64,000 bases of DNA from Symsagittifera roscoffensis (lineage: Eukaryota; Xenacoelomorpha; Acoela; Convolutidae): NCBI RefSeq assembly GCF_963678635.1, contig NC_087066.1, positions 53,090,312-53,154,311 of the forward strand, read 5' to 3'. Numbering within the stretch: the first letter of the stretch is position 1; each line of letters opens with the position of its first letter. The translations under genes and the position numbers were made by a program. Positions 30,899-43,345 of this stretch are shown here, piece after piece. A model generated the notes under the pieces. It did not search any database. It was not told the DNA's origin and was given only the letters and a program-made list of their open reading frames with translations.

Positions 30899-33800
30899 AT
30901 GGAGATGGATGTTGTGAAAGATATAGTAGACCGACAGAAGCTTGTCCGCGATCGTGCGTTGGAGAGAATAAAGGCGGATTTAACCAACGATAACAATGAA
31001 GCTACTAAATCACTCCTTCTAGGCAGGTTTTTGCAACTTATCTCTGCGAACACTTATTGGGAAGCCCAGCTTGGCTGTCTAGAAGCGTTTTGTATTCTTT
31101 TGCCGCATATAAGAGGTCAGAAATGTCTGGAAAATGATAAGTTGACCCCGTGGAACGATGTTATTGTGAAGAACTTGGACTGCGCTGAGAGTAGAGTGAG
31201 AAAAGCGGCTGCTTGTAGTGCTGGGGCTCTTGTGAGTGCGTGTGGCTTCGAATGTTACAGCTTCTTCCGAGATCTAGCAGTGGAGAAATTGAAAGTGAGC
31301 ATTCGCTTTTAACGGTTAATTTAAAAAGATGTTTGAATAATCATTGCATGTTTTCGTGAGTGCCTTAGGTCTTCATGGTTCGACAATGCGACTCATCGGA
31401 CGAGAGAATGGACACAGACAATAGTGACCAAAGTGACAATGATAGTTTAAATGATCAAACTGGTCGTTTGAGTCCAGTGGGAGGAGGAAGCAGTGACATG
31501 GTGTTGCATGACACCGCAGGCTGGAGGGCTCTAGAGTCATACATGGCATGTCTGCAGAATATCATGATGGCCATGGCTGAACAAAGCCAAACTGAAGGTT
31601 ATTAAAATCTCGAATGAAAAATTGTTAATGTTGGTACTGTAGTAGCTTTTGTTATTGTTGTTTTTGTTGTTGCTTGGGATTACTAGCGTATGTTATGAAA
31701 TCTTTCAATTTTGAATTTGCGAAAGCTTCATCCTCTTTTAGGAGAAATCTATTTGAAAAGATAAATATATTGCTTATTTTCCTCAAGCTTGTTTTGATGT
31801 GGATCTGGTAGTTAGATACTGATGCGATCGATTATCAAGCGTTATCAAATCGGAACTAAGACGTTTATAGGTTTTTAAACATGTTTAACAAAATCACTTA
31901 AGTCATTGGTAACAGCTTGTGCGCATCATTAACGTGCTGATCTGCTGAATTTCTTTAAAACTCAGGCTTTTTTGCTTCTCCCCACCTCACATAAGCATGG
32001 TGTAACGAGGGTTTTATAAGGTTACGTATGAAGACCAAATGTGCTTGTCATGGCCTTATTAGTCCGCCTGCCAATTTTGGTAGCAATTGGACGCTGTGAG
32101 GGAAAGGAAAAAGCCAAAACTCAAATTAAATTACTGCTGATGTTTCAATAATCGTTAGTAGTTTTATTAGTGTTTGTAATATAGCAGTTTTTTCTTGGAA
32201 AAATTGAATTGAATTGTCGGTGAATTGAATTGCTTAGTTTTGCTTAAAAGGTTCATTCAGCATGAGTTGTTTCGGCGGATGTTATATTGACATATTTGCC
32301 TCATATTGCGTCAATTAAAAAGTGATCTTAAATTTTTGAAGTGAGTGTGCTTTGGGGTGGGCGATATAAAAACTTAATAATATTTATAGCTAATTTTTGT
32401 GGCAATTTTTTTCGACTCAATGGGCGTTTAAGGAATTATTGTCGGCCTTATTACCGCTAAAAACATTTTGTTTGATTCATTTTTAGTGCTGGCAATCGTT
32501 TCAAGTTTTCACTTGCGAAAACAATTGTACTTGTAATCGGGAACTAGATTTTTTTTCCGTAAACAACTTTTCTAACGAAATACTGCTGCAGTTACTTTCA
32601 AGTGCAGGCTGAGCTACCCACTCATTTTCTCGGAAATTTAATTAAAAGTACTTTGTAGTTCATCGTAGTACTAAATATTTTCTCAAATAAAATTATTTCG
32701 GATTCGTAGCTTTCGTCCTAGTTTCCGTCGGCTCATTTTTCAGTTTTTTTCTTTCAAATGAAATTTTTATGATTTTTTATATGTCCTTTTAGCATTATAC
32801 TTTCCAAAAAATGGTTTTTATTTTTAATTTAAAACGTTTATTTCACTTTCAAGTGCCTTGTAATCGGCAATTAGACTTTTTCCAGTAAAGAACTTTTCTT
32901 ACATTTTTTGCTGCACGTATTTCTTCATACATTTGTATCACTAAATGCAAATATTTCTTACATGGTAAAAGCTGACATGCTCAAATTCAAATAAAAATGC
33001 CCTTTAGATCATTTTAGGTAGCAATTAAGTTTTCAAGTATATTTTTTGAAAACAACGATTTTGTGGTTTTCGTCCTAATTTCTGTCGGCTCATTTTCTTT
33101 TTTTCCAATTCTTTTTTTTTTATTTGGTACGCTTTGCAAGCAGTTTTTTTGCTAACGCTTCGGTTTTTTAATCAAAGTGTTCTCTTTCTAATTGAAAATA
33201 ATCCATCGAGACAAAGTTTAAAATTTTGACTTTAGTAAAATAATTTTTTTTTCACCTAATTTAAACAAAAAAGTTTCGACTTCGTCTTTTTTTGCTCTTT
33301 TATTGCGATGTTTTTGTGGTATAGCAAAATTTGTGATGCTACGCTTTGCCTTTGTGTCCTGAAACAATTCCATTTGTCGGGACCCAAATATGAAAATATT
33401 TTGGCATGGGCATTTGTTTCGAATTTGGCTCAGTTGCAATAGGCGCGAAGCTCATTTTGCCTCTGCTTAAGTTTCTTTGTAGACGTTGATCTTCACTTAC
33501 TTTGAAATTCATCTTAAAAACATATGTCTATTTTTGAAGTTTTTTGATTTTGTAGTTTTCTGGCACGATTTTTTCATAAAAATTCGAATTTTTAAGTTTA
33601 AAAGTGATTTCAAGAAAATGTCTGAAATTGCTCTAGCGACTACAGAAGTGCATTCATCCATATTAATGAATTAATGAAGGCATCTTGGTGTATATGCAGT
33701 TATTGATTTCTATTCAATTTCATCTGCTAAAATTTAAGTGAATTGGGCTCTCCAATTACCAAATCGGAAATAGCGCGAAAAAACATGAACGACTTCTATT

Positions 33801-36800
33801 TTTGAAAGTGGATTTTAGTTATAAGATTTTTCAATGGAGAAATAAATTTATCTTTTGATTCAGTTTGCTCAAATTGATTCAATTTTTTTTCTCAAAAAGT
33901 CAATCAAAAATTTTTGAAAATTGCTCAAAAATCTAAAAAATTTTTTTTTGTTTTCGTTTTTTTTTCGAACCTTCTGTTGGCCATGTTATATCGCATTGAA
34001 GCCCTGTCAATCCTGACTCGAGCGATCAAAATTAAAAGTTTTAGTAGGTTCATTTATTTTTTTGTTATCCACTTTTTCTAGTCAGTCGAATTTTATTTAA
34101 TGTGCCTGCTCTTAGGAAGTGATATTTGTGGAAAAGGTTGAAGTATGCGCATCGGGCTCTTTATAATAATAATTAATAATTGTAGTTCCTGCGAATCGCA
34201 GAGGAGCTATCAGTAGGCCTTAACAGTCCTGTCGAGGATAGTCCATTTGTATTACTCCCCACATTCCAGACTGTTATTTTGTAGAGCGAAGCTCTTTTTA
34301 GCGACTCAAGGCCGTTTTTGTGCGTCTAGAATTTTCACGTGGTACCACTATTGCAGCCAAATTTGGTCAGGTTGTGGTAGACCTGAAGCTAGAGGTCAAG
34401 TGATTTTGTTTCCTATGTTGCAATAATCTCGCGAAGAGTTTCTTTCTGGACACTTTTTGTTCAAGTTGAATTTTCGACTGCAGTTTGCTCGATCTTAAAT
34501 GTTATTTTTGGGTTATTCGGAATGTCTAATAGCTGTCGTTATTTGACTTTGTTCCATCTAAAATCACTGTTATTGGCGGGCTTTGAAAGTTATCTGTTTA
34601 AGATGAGTTAAAACCCGATTTTTAATTCTTTGCGTTGTTAGGCTTTGCTGATACTGAAGTTAATCATTTTCAACAGCCCCAATGACAATTGATCTAAGCT
34701 TTTTAGCATGTTTTTTTTTGGTGTTTTTCTCTGTCTCTCTTAAAAAAATTTCATGAAATTCTTGCAATTTTTTGCTAATGTAACTGCTGCTGAGAAAGTT
34801 TTTGTCTCTATTTATGAAAAGCGGGTTGGATTTCGTAAAAGTGTTCACAATTTCATCGAAATTTCCTTACGTAGGTCTCTACTTGCTCTAGAATTTGAAA
34901 ATGCAAATTTTTGATTGTATTCTGCTAAAAATAATCTCCACAATTTGTAAGAATAACTAAGTTTTCTCGGCTTTTTTTTGTAGATCGGAAACTTGATTTT
35001 TGTGACTGGAACTAAACAATTTGTTTAACTCTGTCAATTTTTCAATAAGATGTTTAACTCTGTCAATAAGATGTTTAACTCTGTCAATTTTTCAGGAGCA
35101 GGTGCTGAGTTAGAACTGGACTCTGAATTGATTGCCCTCGTATCTCAGGCGACCGAGCACCGGAACCGCTTTGTAAGAGAGATGTCTTATCATGTGCTAA
35201 GTTCACTCATTGCCATGCAGGATGTGAACAAACCGAACAGGACTGAATTCGCTAGAAAAGTGTCAGAATTAATCGCGAGAGGTTTGTCGGATAATTGGAG
35301 TCAAGTCAGGATGTCTGCATCAGTCGTATCCAGAAAACTATGCCAAGGTAAATTTCGTTCGTTTTCTTTTTTATCCCCCCACCCAAAAAATGGTTGAAAT
35401 AAAATTTGTTGAGTTTGTATTGATTTGTTGTTACTTCAAGTGCAATTATTTGAAATAACTAAAAGAGAAAGGAAATTAGGAATCAGTGATTACTGAAGGG
35501 GAATTATTTTTTTTGCTGCAATAATTTTCATCTGAAACTACTCTGCCTCTGGAATTCATGCTTCAATGTTTCACATCGTACTTTTTACTTCTCGAACGGT
35601 CCATTGGATATTGGATCTAAGAAGTCAACATTTTTTCTCCGCTTAATGAGACACCTGAAAACGAGCTGTGCTGGCTTAATGGTGTTCTCCTATATGATTC
35701 CAGTTTGTATTTGTAAGTTTAGATCAAGTTAACTCCCTCCCCTCATCAAGAAGGAACAAGTTAAAATCTTCCACCCCAGCGTTTAATTCAAATAACTTTC
35801 CTAAGCGCTGCATGTAAAATGCTTGATTCTGATAGGCTGAACAATCCAATTTAGAACCAAGTTAACATCCTCCCCTCACCCACCCCCCAAACGGTTTATG
35901 GGGGATGTATACTTGGTCCGTAAGTTTTCATAAATAACTACTCTGTAACTAAATATCGTTCGGAAACAATTTATTATAATATGATCATTAATGCTAACAG
36001 ACAATGCTCGTTTTCCTTTAAAAACTAGAACTTGGGTTCCTTTCTCAGATCTTACTCGCGACAACTTGTATAACTTGCTCCCGGCGCTCTTGCCTCCGAT
36101 GTGTCTCAATCGCTACTACATAGCAGAGGGAGTCCGTCTCTACTCTCAGGAAACATGGCGTCTAGTTTTCGAACACACCGGTCGTAAAGTGGTGTGTGAA
36201 CACATAAATGACGTCATCAAGTTCTATGTCAGTCAATCAGAAGCGGAGAATCACGCGGTCAGGGAGGCTGTGTGTGCGTGTGTGACAGAGTTGGTCACGA
36301 AGATTGACAAGGATGTGTTGGTTGGCCACGTAAACACTTTGCTGGAGCTGCTGATGATTTGTTTCGATGACGACAGGTAAAATTTAATGTTACATCTTTT
36401 CCAGGTCTATGTCAACATTTGAAAGTATTTCTGATAGAGTTCTGATAGACGATTTCTGATAGAGTTAATTCAAAAAATCTATATGATATACTTATCTGGA
36501 ATATGTGTGTTAACCGAAACGGATTTAGAAAATATGTATTATTGCATCTGTTTTTGACAAATATGCTCGTTGCTAAAACGAGGACTTGTATTTCTTTGAT
36601 ATTTTTTTACTTAAGCTGGCCGGTTAGAGATTCAGCCTGCGTAGCGACCGGTTTCTTCGTCGAAGCCTTTCCAGACGAGTGCAAGAGCTCTGCAGATGAA
36701 ATCGCAGACAATTTCTATCACAACTTGACCGACAACATTCCATCTGTACGGGAGGGCGCAGCTGTCGCGTTGAAAAAGTTCTGTTCCGTTTATCCTGACT

Positions 36801-37955
36801 GGGTTGAAGGTGTGATGGAAGAGATGAAAAAAGGACTCGGACAAGTTGCCAATCAAGAGGAAAATTCGATTCTAAATGACGGGCTTGAAAAAGGTGCATT
36901 TTTTATTCTGATGACCTCAATTCTAAAAAATTCTAGTTAAAAGTTGTAAAAGTTGCATCGACAAATGCTGAAGTTCTGTAGGCTTACGTTTTTTAAGTAC
37001 AAAAAAAAACAGAACCAGCACTATAGGATTTAGTGTTGTCGTGTGATTCCCGAAAGATGTGTTGATTGTTCTAGGCAGGCTTTTTTGTTTTAGGTCCTGC
37101 AACCTATTCGGTTGTGAAGCAAGTGCATGACAATGACCCGAGTCTCCATGAGAACCAAGTCATGTACTCGTGCGGGTCACTCGCCCCCAAAATGAAGAAG
37201 GGTAGTTCTAAACGGGCAAAGGTAAATAATATCAACCTATTGCATCCCCGTAAAATTCCATTAAAAGGTACTGAGCTCTGTCAATATTTGGGTCGTGCCA
37301 CTTTCGAATTTTAGACTCTTTTTTTTAAAGTTTCCGTGGCTTGACTTTTCAAATTCATGAGCATTTTTTTGTAAGCTTTGGCTTTGGACATATTCTTTTT
37401 GTTGAGGTTTTGTATGTTTTATTTATTGAAGTTTTTTCTTTGTAAACGAAAGAAGAGCCTCTTTCGATGATTAATTTTTGCTCGAAAAGTTAATGTATTT
37501 AGGTATGTGACAAAAGACCCGATACTGGGGGGTGCATGGCTCATTCATTCAAGCGACCAGGTCAGCCTTGGGAAATCACTGACGGTTTTGTGCTCCTACT
37601 TGGAGAAATATCATCTGTAAATGACCTCAAGGCTAAGATAGACAACTCAATCACAATTTTAATTGCCAAAGTGTTCAACTACAAACATTTCACCCATCAT
37701 CCAAAACTGTTCACTACGTGCTACAAGGTTTTGGCAGCTCTTTTCACGAACATGGGTAAAATGTACACCAAACGGACCTTAGAAATGTTCTTAGATGGCT
37801 TGTTTTACGGCTTGTCAATCGACAACAAGTTAGCTCAATGCGCGGCTGAAGACTGCTTTACCACAATAGCCAAAATTATTGGTCCAAATATTTTGAAAGG
37901 AAGAGTTGAAAATTACGATTCAAAGATGCTGAATAAACTACATTTCGTGCATTGA
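30899..37955 (+). CDS. HEAT/ARM-repeat protein of unknown function, seven coding exons
   Basis: Proposed exons: 30899-31294, 31369-31597, 35096-35347, 36049-36376, 36616-36893, 37094-37221, 37503-37955; all introns are GT-AG and the frame is kept through every junction, giving 687 residues. The start ATG comes directly after an acceptor-like ttttttcttcag, so a 5' untranslated exon probably lies upstream. The protein is mainly alpha-helical pairs, e.g. SWPVRDSACVATGFFVEAFPDE, NIPSVREGAAVALKKFCSVYPD and the C-terminal CGSLAPKMKKG block. These are typical HEAT repeats that form a curved scaffold. Exon 2 encodes an acidic insert (ERMDTDNSDQSDND). I recognise the pattern of a conserved eukaryotic protein but cannot name it. 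The second intron (31598-35095) is long and repeat-filled. Confidence 0.85.
31598..35095. other. intron 2 of the HEAT-repeat gene, filled with repeats
   Basis: The intron holds a two-unit direct repeat at about 32500-33110 (nnaatcggnaactaga, then gtaaanaacttttct, then ttcgtcctantttctgtcggctcattt), related to the Helitron H1 body at 4080-4320 and 22070-22320. It also holds a copy of the gcattnatncatattaatg...gaacgacttc...gatncagttt family at 33645-33900. The last 73 bp triplicate the acceptor region. No nested gene is supported. Confidence 0.65.
35023..35095 (+). repeat. tandem copies of the 3' splice-site region
   Basis: tgtttaactctgtcaa occurs three times in 73 bp, twice followed by tttttca and once by taaga. 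The last copy ends in cag and is the intron 2 acceptor; an earlier copy ends in tttttcaat and so lacks the AG. Confidence 0.85.
35348..36048. other. intron 3 of the HEAT-repeat gene
   Basis: Two related phrases, gttaactccctcccctca at about 35729 and gttaacatcctcccctcaccca at about 35862, suggest an internal duplication. Nothing else is recognised. Confidence 0.6.
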
Positions 37956-38294
37956 ATTGATAAGTTCCCTTCGCTAATCGAGCTAAATTCGAATTAAAAT
38001 ATACTGCGGTTTAGATGTTGACATGTGTGGTTTGTTACAGCAGTAGAGATAAATTTCTCAACTTTACTATTTTATTTTGGTACAAATTTTAATTTAATTT
38101 CATCGGTTCAGCTGAAATTATAAGCATTTCGCATTAGTTTTCAGAAGAATAGGGTTCTCAGTATAGTCAATTGTTCTTAGTTATTTGAAAATCTGGACTT
38201 CTCGAAAATCTGACTTATTTGCTTCCGAGTCGTTTTTCTAAGTGTTTTCCTTTTGTAATTGTAAATTTTAACCGGTAGGAACTTTCTGTTCGGA
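37956..38294. other. intergenic spacer between the HEAT-repeat gene and ACOX3
   Basis: A 339-bp AT-rich spacer with no repeats recognised. It must contain the 3' end of the upstream gene and the ACOX3 promoter. Confidence 0.6.
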
Positions 38295-40916
38295 ATGACA
38301 TTGTTAGACCATTATCGCAGCTTGTCCTCAATTTGCGCTAAAAATTTGAAAACTGTTCTATACGGTAAAACATCAATCGCGCTCCAAAACGAAATTTACT
38401 CGTACCTGCGAACCCATCCTGCTTTTGGAGAACGACCTTCAATAGAAGGGAAAACCCTCTCCCAGTTTCGATTGGAGACTTTCAGAAGGACTAAAGCGTT
38501 GTTCGCGAGCAAGTTCATGACTTACGATCGGATGTTTGAGGACGTGAATAACTACGTGGAGTTCAACACTTGTGTGGGAATGTATGATTGGTCGTGTCTG
38601 GCCAAGTATGTATTGTCATGGCAGTTTGTAGGACTGACTTTGCATGTCCTGGGCACGGAACAACACAAGAAGTTCAGGTAAGAGAACAACTTCTTTCCAA
38701 TTCTTGCTAAGTTCATAAAAGTGAAAAAAAATGGACCTATAAGAACTCAAAAATTGATGTTTTCGAATAAAAATATGAGCATGCTTTTCGCGCTCCCCTG
38801 TTGGGGAGGGTGTGATAAATGCCCCTTGCAGCTGTTTGCACAGCCCTCGGGTCCACCACTGGAAGGCGGCCTTTCTGCCAAACTGCCCCTACGGTACTTC
38901 CAACACACCACTTAACTCCCTTTTAACTGGCAAAATTATGAAATTTGGGCATTGAACTCATTTAAATGCCATCTTATACCAATTAATATCTATCAAATGA
39001 TATAGATCTTGAATAAAAGTTTTGAAAATTTTCAAGAAGCGTTTGTTATTTGATTTTAGAGAAGACATCGAATCCATGCGAATCTACGGCTCATTTGCAA
39101 TCACAGAACTAACTCATGGGAGCAATATGCGAGGTATTCAAACCACGGCCACTTACGACCCAAAGACCAAAAGCTTCATCTTGAACACCCCTTCTTTGGA
39201 ATCTGTGAAATGTTGGGTGGGAAACTTAGGAACTACCGCTACTCACACTCTGCTGTTCGCTCAGTTGTATACTCAGGGAACTTGTCATGGAGTCCATATG
39301 TTTCTGGTTCCAGTGAGGAGCACTAACAACTTGACGCCCCTCCCAGGTATTCTAGTGGGGGACATGGGGTCCAAATTGGGACTCCATGGAGTGGACAATG
39401 GGTTCATGGCATTGAGGGGAGTTTCGGTTCCAAGAGAGAATCTCCTCAATAGATTTTCAGATGTGAAAGAAGATGGAACATACGTGTCGCAATTCAAGTA
39501 AGTCGATATACGTGTTAGTATAAACTGCTAGTGTCAAAAGAAAGAAGAGGTCAAGCGAATCTTTATATGGGCTATTTTTTGTCAGAAAATTTTTTGACCG
39601 CAATCTTTATTAGCTAAATTTCGAATTTCATAAATTAAGTTAATAATATTGAAATTATATATTAATTGCATGAATTGTTACGCTTGTGAAAATGATATCT
39701 TAAGATTTTTGTAATTTCTTGAATGTGGGCAGGGCAGCATATGAATTTTATAACACGGGCGGTATCTGTTAAAGTTTATTAAAAATCCTGATTTAGAGAC
39801 GCAGAAAAGAGACTATCCGCGAGTTTAGGCGCACTGCTCATGGGTCGAGTCGCTATCATCGGCATATCGGTGGCCAATATGCGATGTGCTCTCGTCATCG
39901 CCCTCCGATTTTCTAGTCAGAGACAACAGTTCTTCAGTGACCCAGAGAAGAAACAAGAAACTACTGTAATCGAGTACCCAACTCAGCTGATCCGACTGGT
40001 TCCCAACTTCGCCAAGTTCTTTGTCTATGAACGATTCTCAAGGCGCCTTTTTGATCACTTCCATGAGAACCTAAAAGCTAATGTCAAAGGCGAGCTGAAA
40101 GAATCCGATGAAATCGTTGGCCGAAATCTGCATGTGTTGTCGTGTGGAGCGAAAGCTGTCGTTACGTCGTGTGCGCAAAATGTCATTCAGACATGTCGTG
40201 AAACTTGTGGAGGTCACGGATTTCTATCTCACTCAAATTTGGGAAAGTTGAGAGAGGATAACGACCCACAACTAACTTATGAAGGAGATAACTATGTATT
40301 AATTCAGCAGCTGATAGGCTACGTTTTGAAGAACTACAAAAAGAACGGAGTCTTGAAGATATTCGACTTTGAGCTGAATGAGAAAATTGAGATGTTTCCA
40401 AAGTCAATCGGAAGTTTGGAGAATTTCTCGGACCTGGAGAAAGCAATGCGAGGCTTAGTCTTTGTGTTGCTGAAACTTGGTAGTTTGCATAATGAGCATT
40501 CAAAGTTGGATCTGGCTAAAAGTGTTGTAAATGTGATCGCGTTCCACTGGTTTCTGAAGTGGCTGGAATCTGTTCCAAAATCACCGGAACACGAGTTTCT
40601 TTCTCAGATGGGACAGTTGTTTGCGGTTCAGACGCTGTATGAAAATGCGTCCTATCTCTACGATGCGAATATTCTCCAGTCCAAAGATTTGAACAGACTT
40701 CAAATTCGAATTGAGTGTCTGAATGAAGCTCTGAAGAAGAACCTAGTGACGGCAGTAGACGCTGTAGCGCCTCCCGATTTCGTCTTGAATTCGTCTCTCG
40801 GCAGTTCGGAAGGAAACTTGCATGATAATATTGTGCAGCAGATTCTCAATGCAGACCATTCTAGACCTTCGTGGTGGAAAGAAGCAGTTAATTTTGATTC
40901 ACTCGCTAAAATGTAA
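38295..40916 (+). CDS. ACOX3: peroxisomal acyl-CoA oxidase 3 (pristanoyl-type), three exons
   Basis: Exons 38295-38677, 39060-39497 and 39797-40916 join in frame at GT-AG introns to give 646 residues; human ACOX3 is about 700. The flavoenzyme oxidises acyl-CoA to trans-2-enoyl-CoA with release of hydrogen peroxide, in branched-chain fatty acid beta-oxidation. Family blocks seen: FNTCVGMYDWSCLAKYVLSW, FAITELTHGSNMRGIQTTATYD (FAD/substrate region), CWVGNLGTTATHTLLFAQLY, GSKLGLHGVDNGFMAL, ETCGGHGFLSHSNLG and YEGDNYVLIQQ, which carries the catalytic Glu. The C-terminus ends AKM, compatible with a PTS1 peroxisomal import signal. The pattern fits ACOX3 better than ACOX1. The N-terminus is short compared with the human protein, so an upstream exon is possible. 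Confidence 0.92.
38678..39059. other. intron 1 of ACOX3 with a GC-rich patch
   Basis: Positions about 38785-38910 are much richer in G and C than the surroundings and begin with a perfect stem ctccccTGTTggggag (38791-38806). The rest is ordinary AT-rich intron. Confidence 0.65.
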
Positions 40917-40985
40917 AAAAGCTGAAAATTAGATGACTGCTTTTAATCGTCAAAAATATGTTTTTTGGAATTTGACAGGTTTAAA

Positions 40986-42131
40986 TCTATCTATTATATA
41001 TTTAAATGCGGGCTTCACTATCTCGCGATGCTTAAGCTTTTTCAACGTATTATTTTTGCATGTTTAAGCTATATCGTATATTGCAATGGTTAAGAATTTT
41101 TTTTTGATTTTTCAATTTGATTTTAGTGGTTATTTTACCGATTTTAAATTAAGCAGCCCAATATCGAATTAGGGGTTGCGAATTTTCAGAAAATTTTAAT
41201 TAATTAATTCTCAAAATTTGAAATTCCCAATCTTGTAGTTGGGTGCTGTCAGAGTACTGTAAGGAGTTACAAATCATGCCTCTAAATATGACCGTTTAAA
41301 TCTTTGTAGTTTTCGAGATATGACGTTTTTTGTGATTTTTCAAAAAAAATTTCATTAAACTTATTAATTTTTTTTCGTAAAATCTGAAATTCTCAACCCT
41401 GTAGTTGGGTCCTGTCAGAGTTATCTCAAAGATTGCGAATCTTGCCGCCAAATATGATTGCTCAATTCTTTGTAGTTTTCGAGATATGACGTTTTGTGAT
41501 TTTTCCAAAAATTTTCAGAAAGTTTAAATAATTTTTTTTTCAAAATTTAAAATTTCCAACGCTATAGTTCGGTGTTGTCAGGGTACTCTAAAGAGTTGCA
41601 AATCTTGCCACATGCGACTGCTAAACGCGACTGCTCTAATGCTTTTAGTTTCCGAGATCTGACGTTTTTTGACTTTTTCAAAATTTCTCGAAGAACTTAT
41701 CTACAAAGAATTTCAAAAAATTTGAAAATACTAACTTGATGAAGATACAACCTTATTGTCAGCGTACACCCAGGCGTCTCAAATCTTGCCTGTTAATATG
41801 AATGCTCAAATCCTTTTAGTTTCCGAGATAAGACGTTTTTTTTTCGGTAAACTTAGGTTAAAAATTCACAAAATTTTAGGATTCCTAACCCTATAATAGG
41901 GTGCTCTTAGTGGTTGAAAATCTGGCCTCCAAATTTCTCCAGAGGCCCATTAAGTTTTCGAGATGACGCTTTTAAAATGGGAATTAAAAAATGTAAAAGT
42001 TCGAAATTACCAACCCTGTAATTGGGTGCAGTCAGAGTACACTAAAAGTTTGCAGATGTTGTTTCCAATATATGCGGTTTTTCATGAGCTGTCGTAAAAT
42101 TTCGAAGCACCGAAGGTGCGTTAAACGCTAG
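40986..42131 (+). mobile_element. non-autonomous Helitron-like element H3
   Basis: The 5' end reads A|TCTATCTATTATATATTTAAATGCG. The 3' end has stem GCACC/GGTGC (42107-42119, loop GAA), GTTAAACG and CTAG (42128-42131) followed by T. An A-TC...CTAG-T insertion with a subterminal hairpin is the Helitron hallmark. The body is 1,146 bp with units of about 150-170 bp marked by aaccctgtagttgggtgctgtcagagtac at about 41226, 41393, 41558, 41885 and 42020. No coding capacity is seen, so replication would need a RepHel protein from elsewhere. The element lies 70 bp after the ACOX3 stop. Confidence 0.78.
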
Positions 42132-42218
42132 TAACCGGTGAAATCTCAATTTTCATCAAATTGAGCCTGAAAATGAAAAATCTAAAAGGCCGGCCTCGAA
42201 AACCGCACCTTTATTTGG

Positions 42219-42513
42219 GGGCGGATCTAGAGTTTTCTCGAAAGGGGCGCTGATTTTCATAAATATTGTCTTCGCCGACGAAATTGTCTTCTAAGGTCTC
42301 TTAAAGCACCATTAGGAACCTATTTTGACCAAGATTTTGGTCATGTTTTGAAAGGTGTTGACCAAAAAATTGCATAGTGTCGGAGCATTCTCCTTCATTT
42401 TTAGGAATAATGGCGCCTCTAGAATGTTTTATTATCACAAGTTGAAGTTTGCTTTTGGTTTTCAGGGGTCAGACACATGAGGGGTTCGTCCCCGCCCTCC
42501 CCGTAAATCCGCC
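42219..42513. mobile_element. possible degenerate hAT-like MITE
   Basis: Left end gggggcggatctaga and right end ccccgtaaatccgcc are imperfect inverted repeats related to the caggggcggat termini at 50113 and 53227. No clear 8-bp target duplication remains. Confidence 0.45.
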
Positions 42514-43235
42514 TAACTGTTTTTCTGGGTACGTTTTTCTAGGTATGTTTTTCGAAGAATGTAAAAAGTAACGAGGATTTTTTTATGTGTTTTTTCTAGC
42601 CCCCGGCCTGCTCGAGGATAGACGGTTACTGCAAATAGCACAGAATGTTCCCACCATAGTTTAAGAAAAATACAAAAAAAGTTTTTTCAATTTAGTGTCG
42701 TTTTTTTTTGCGTGGTATGATTATAAAGATCTGAACAAAAAAATAGAACTTCGACATATTCGACAGTCATAATAAAATAGGCATAAAGGAAAACAGCGGT
42801 TTTGTAAAAAATGAATAGAAAAACGAAACAAAAAACCTCAAAAAAATTTCAACATTTTTGCTGAAATTTTTTTAAGTTTCTGATTTCCAAAATGGAGCAA
42901 AAAAAAACTCCAAAAACTAACTTTACTCGGCTAAAACTAAGTTGTCACGGCTTAACGGCTGATTGAGTATGAGTAAGCTATTTTGAGCCTGCTCGCTCAC
43001 CTTATTCGCTCGAATTTATACCAAAAATCAAAAATTTCAAACGGGCTTTTCTTGACACAGTATTTTTTCAATGTACTTCGAATCACGGCTAAAGGGACTT
43101 TAATATGACATATCCCTCGATACTTTGCGATGCTTACACTTGCGAGATTAAGTGTGTTGTAATCGGGAACTAGACTTTTCCTTAAATTTTTTCTTACACA
43201 TTCTTGTATTCATTATTTCTCTTCTTTTACACCTT
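42514..43235. other. AT-rich intergenic DNA
   Basis: No gene. The word gttgtaatcgggaactagacttttcc (about 43151) links its right end to the H1/intron-2 repeat family. Confidence 0.55.
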
Positions 43236-43345
43236 CCAGTAACGGCGTCGCCTTTTCACTAACGCCGTCGCCTGTCCAGTACCGCCGTCACACTTCTAGT
43301 AGCGTCGTCGCCTTTGCAGTAGAGCCGTCGCTGGTATCGCCGTTT
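43236..43345. repeat. short minisatellite, unit about 19-21 bp
   Basis: Five to six variants of ccagtancgccgtcgccttt stand in tandem. CG dinucleotides are much more frequent here than in the surrounding AT-rich DNA. Confidence 0.85.

Noticed and set aside
39285-40503. Minus-strand ORFs inside ACOX3 exons
   Set aside because: Antisense shadows of a clearly conserved coding strand.
43236-43345. CRISPR-like array
   Set aside because: The 19-21 bp units are directly adjacent without spacers and the context is an animal genome.
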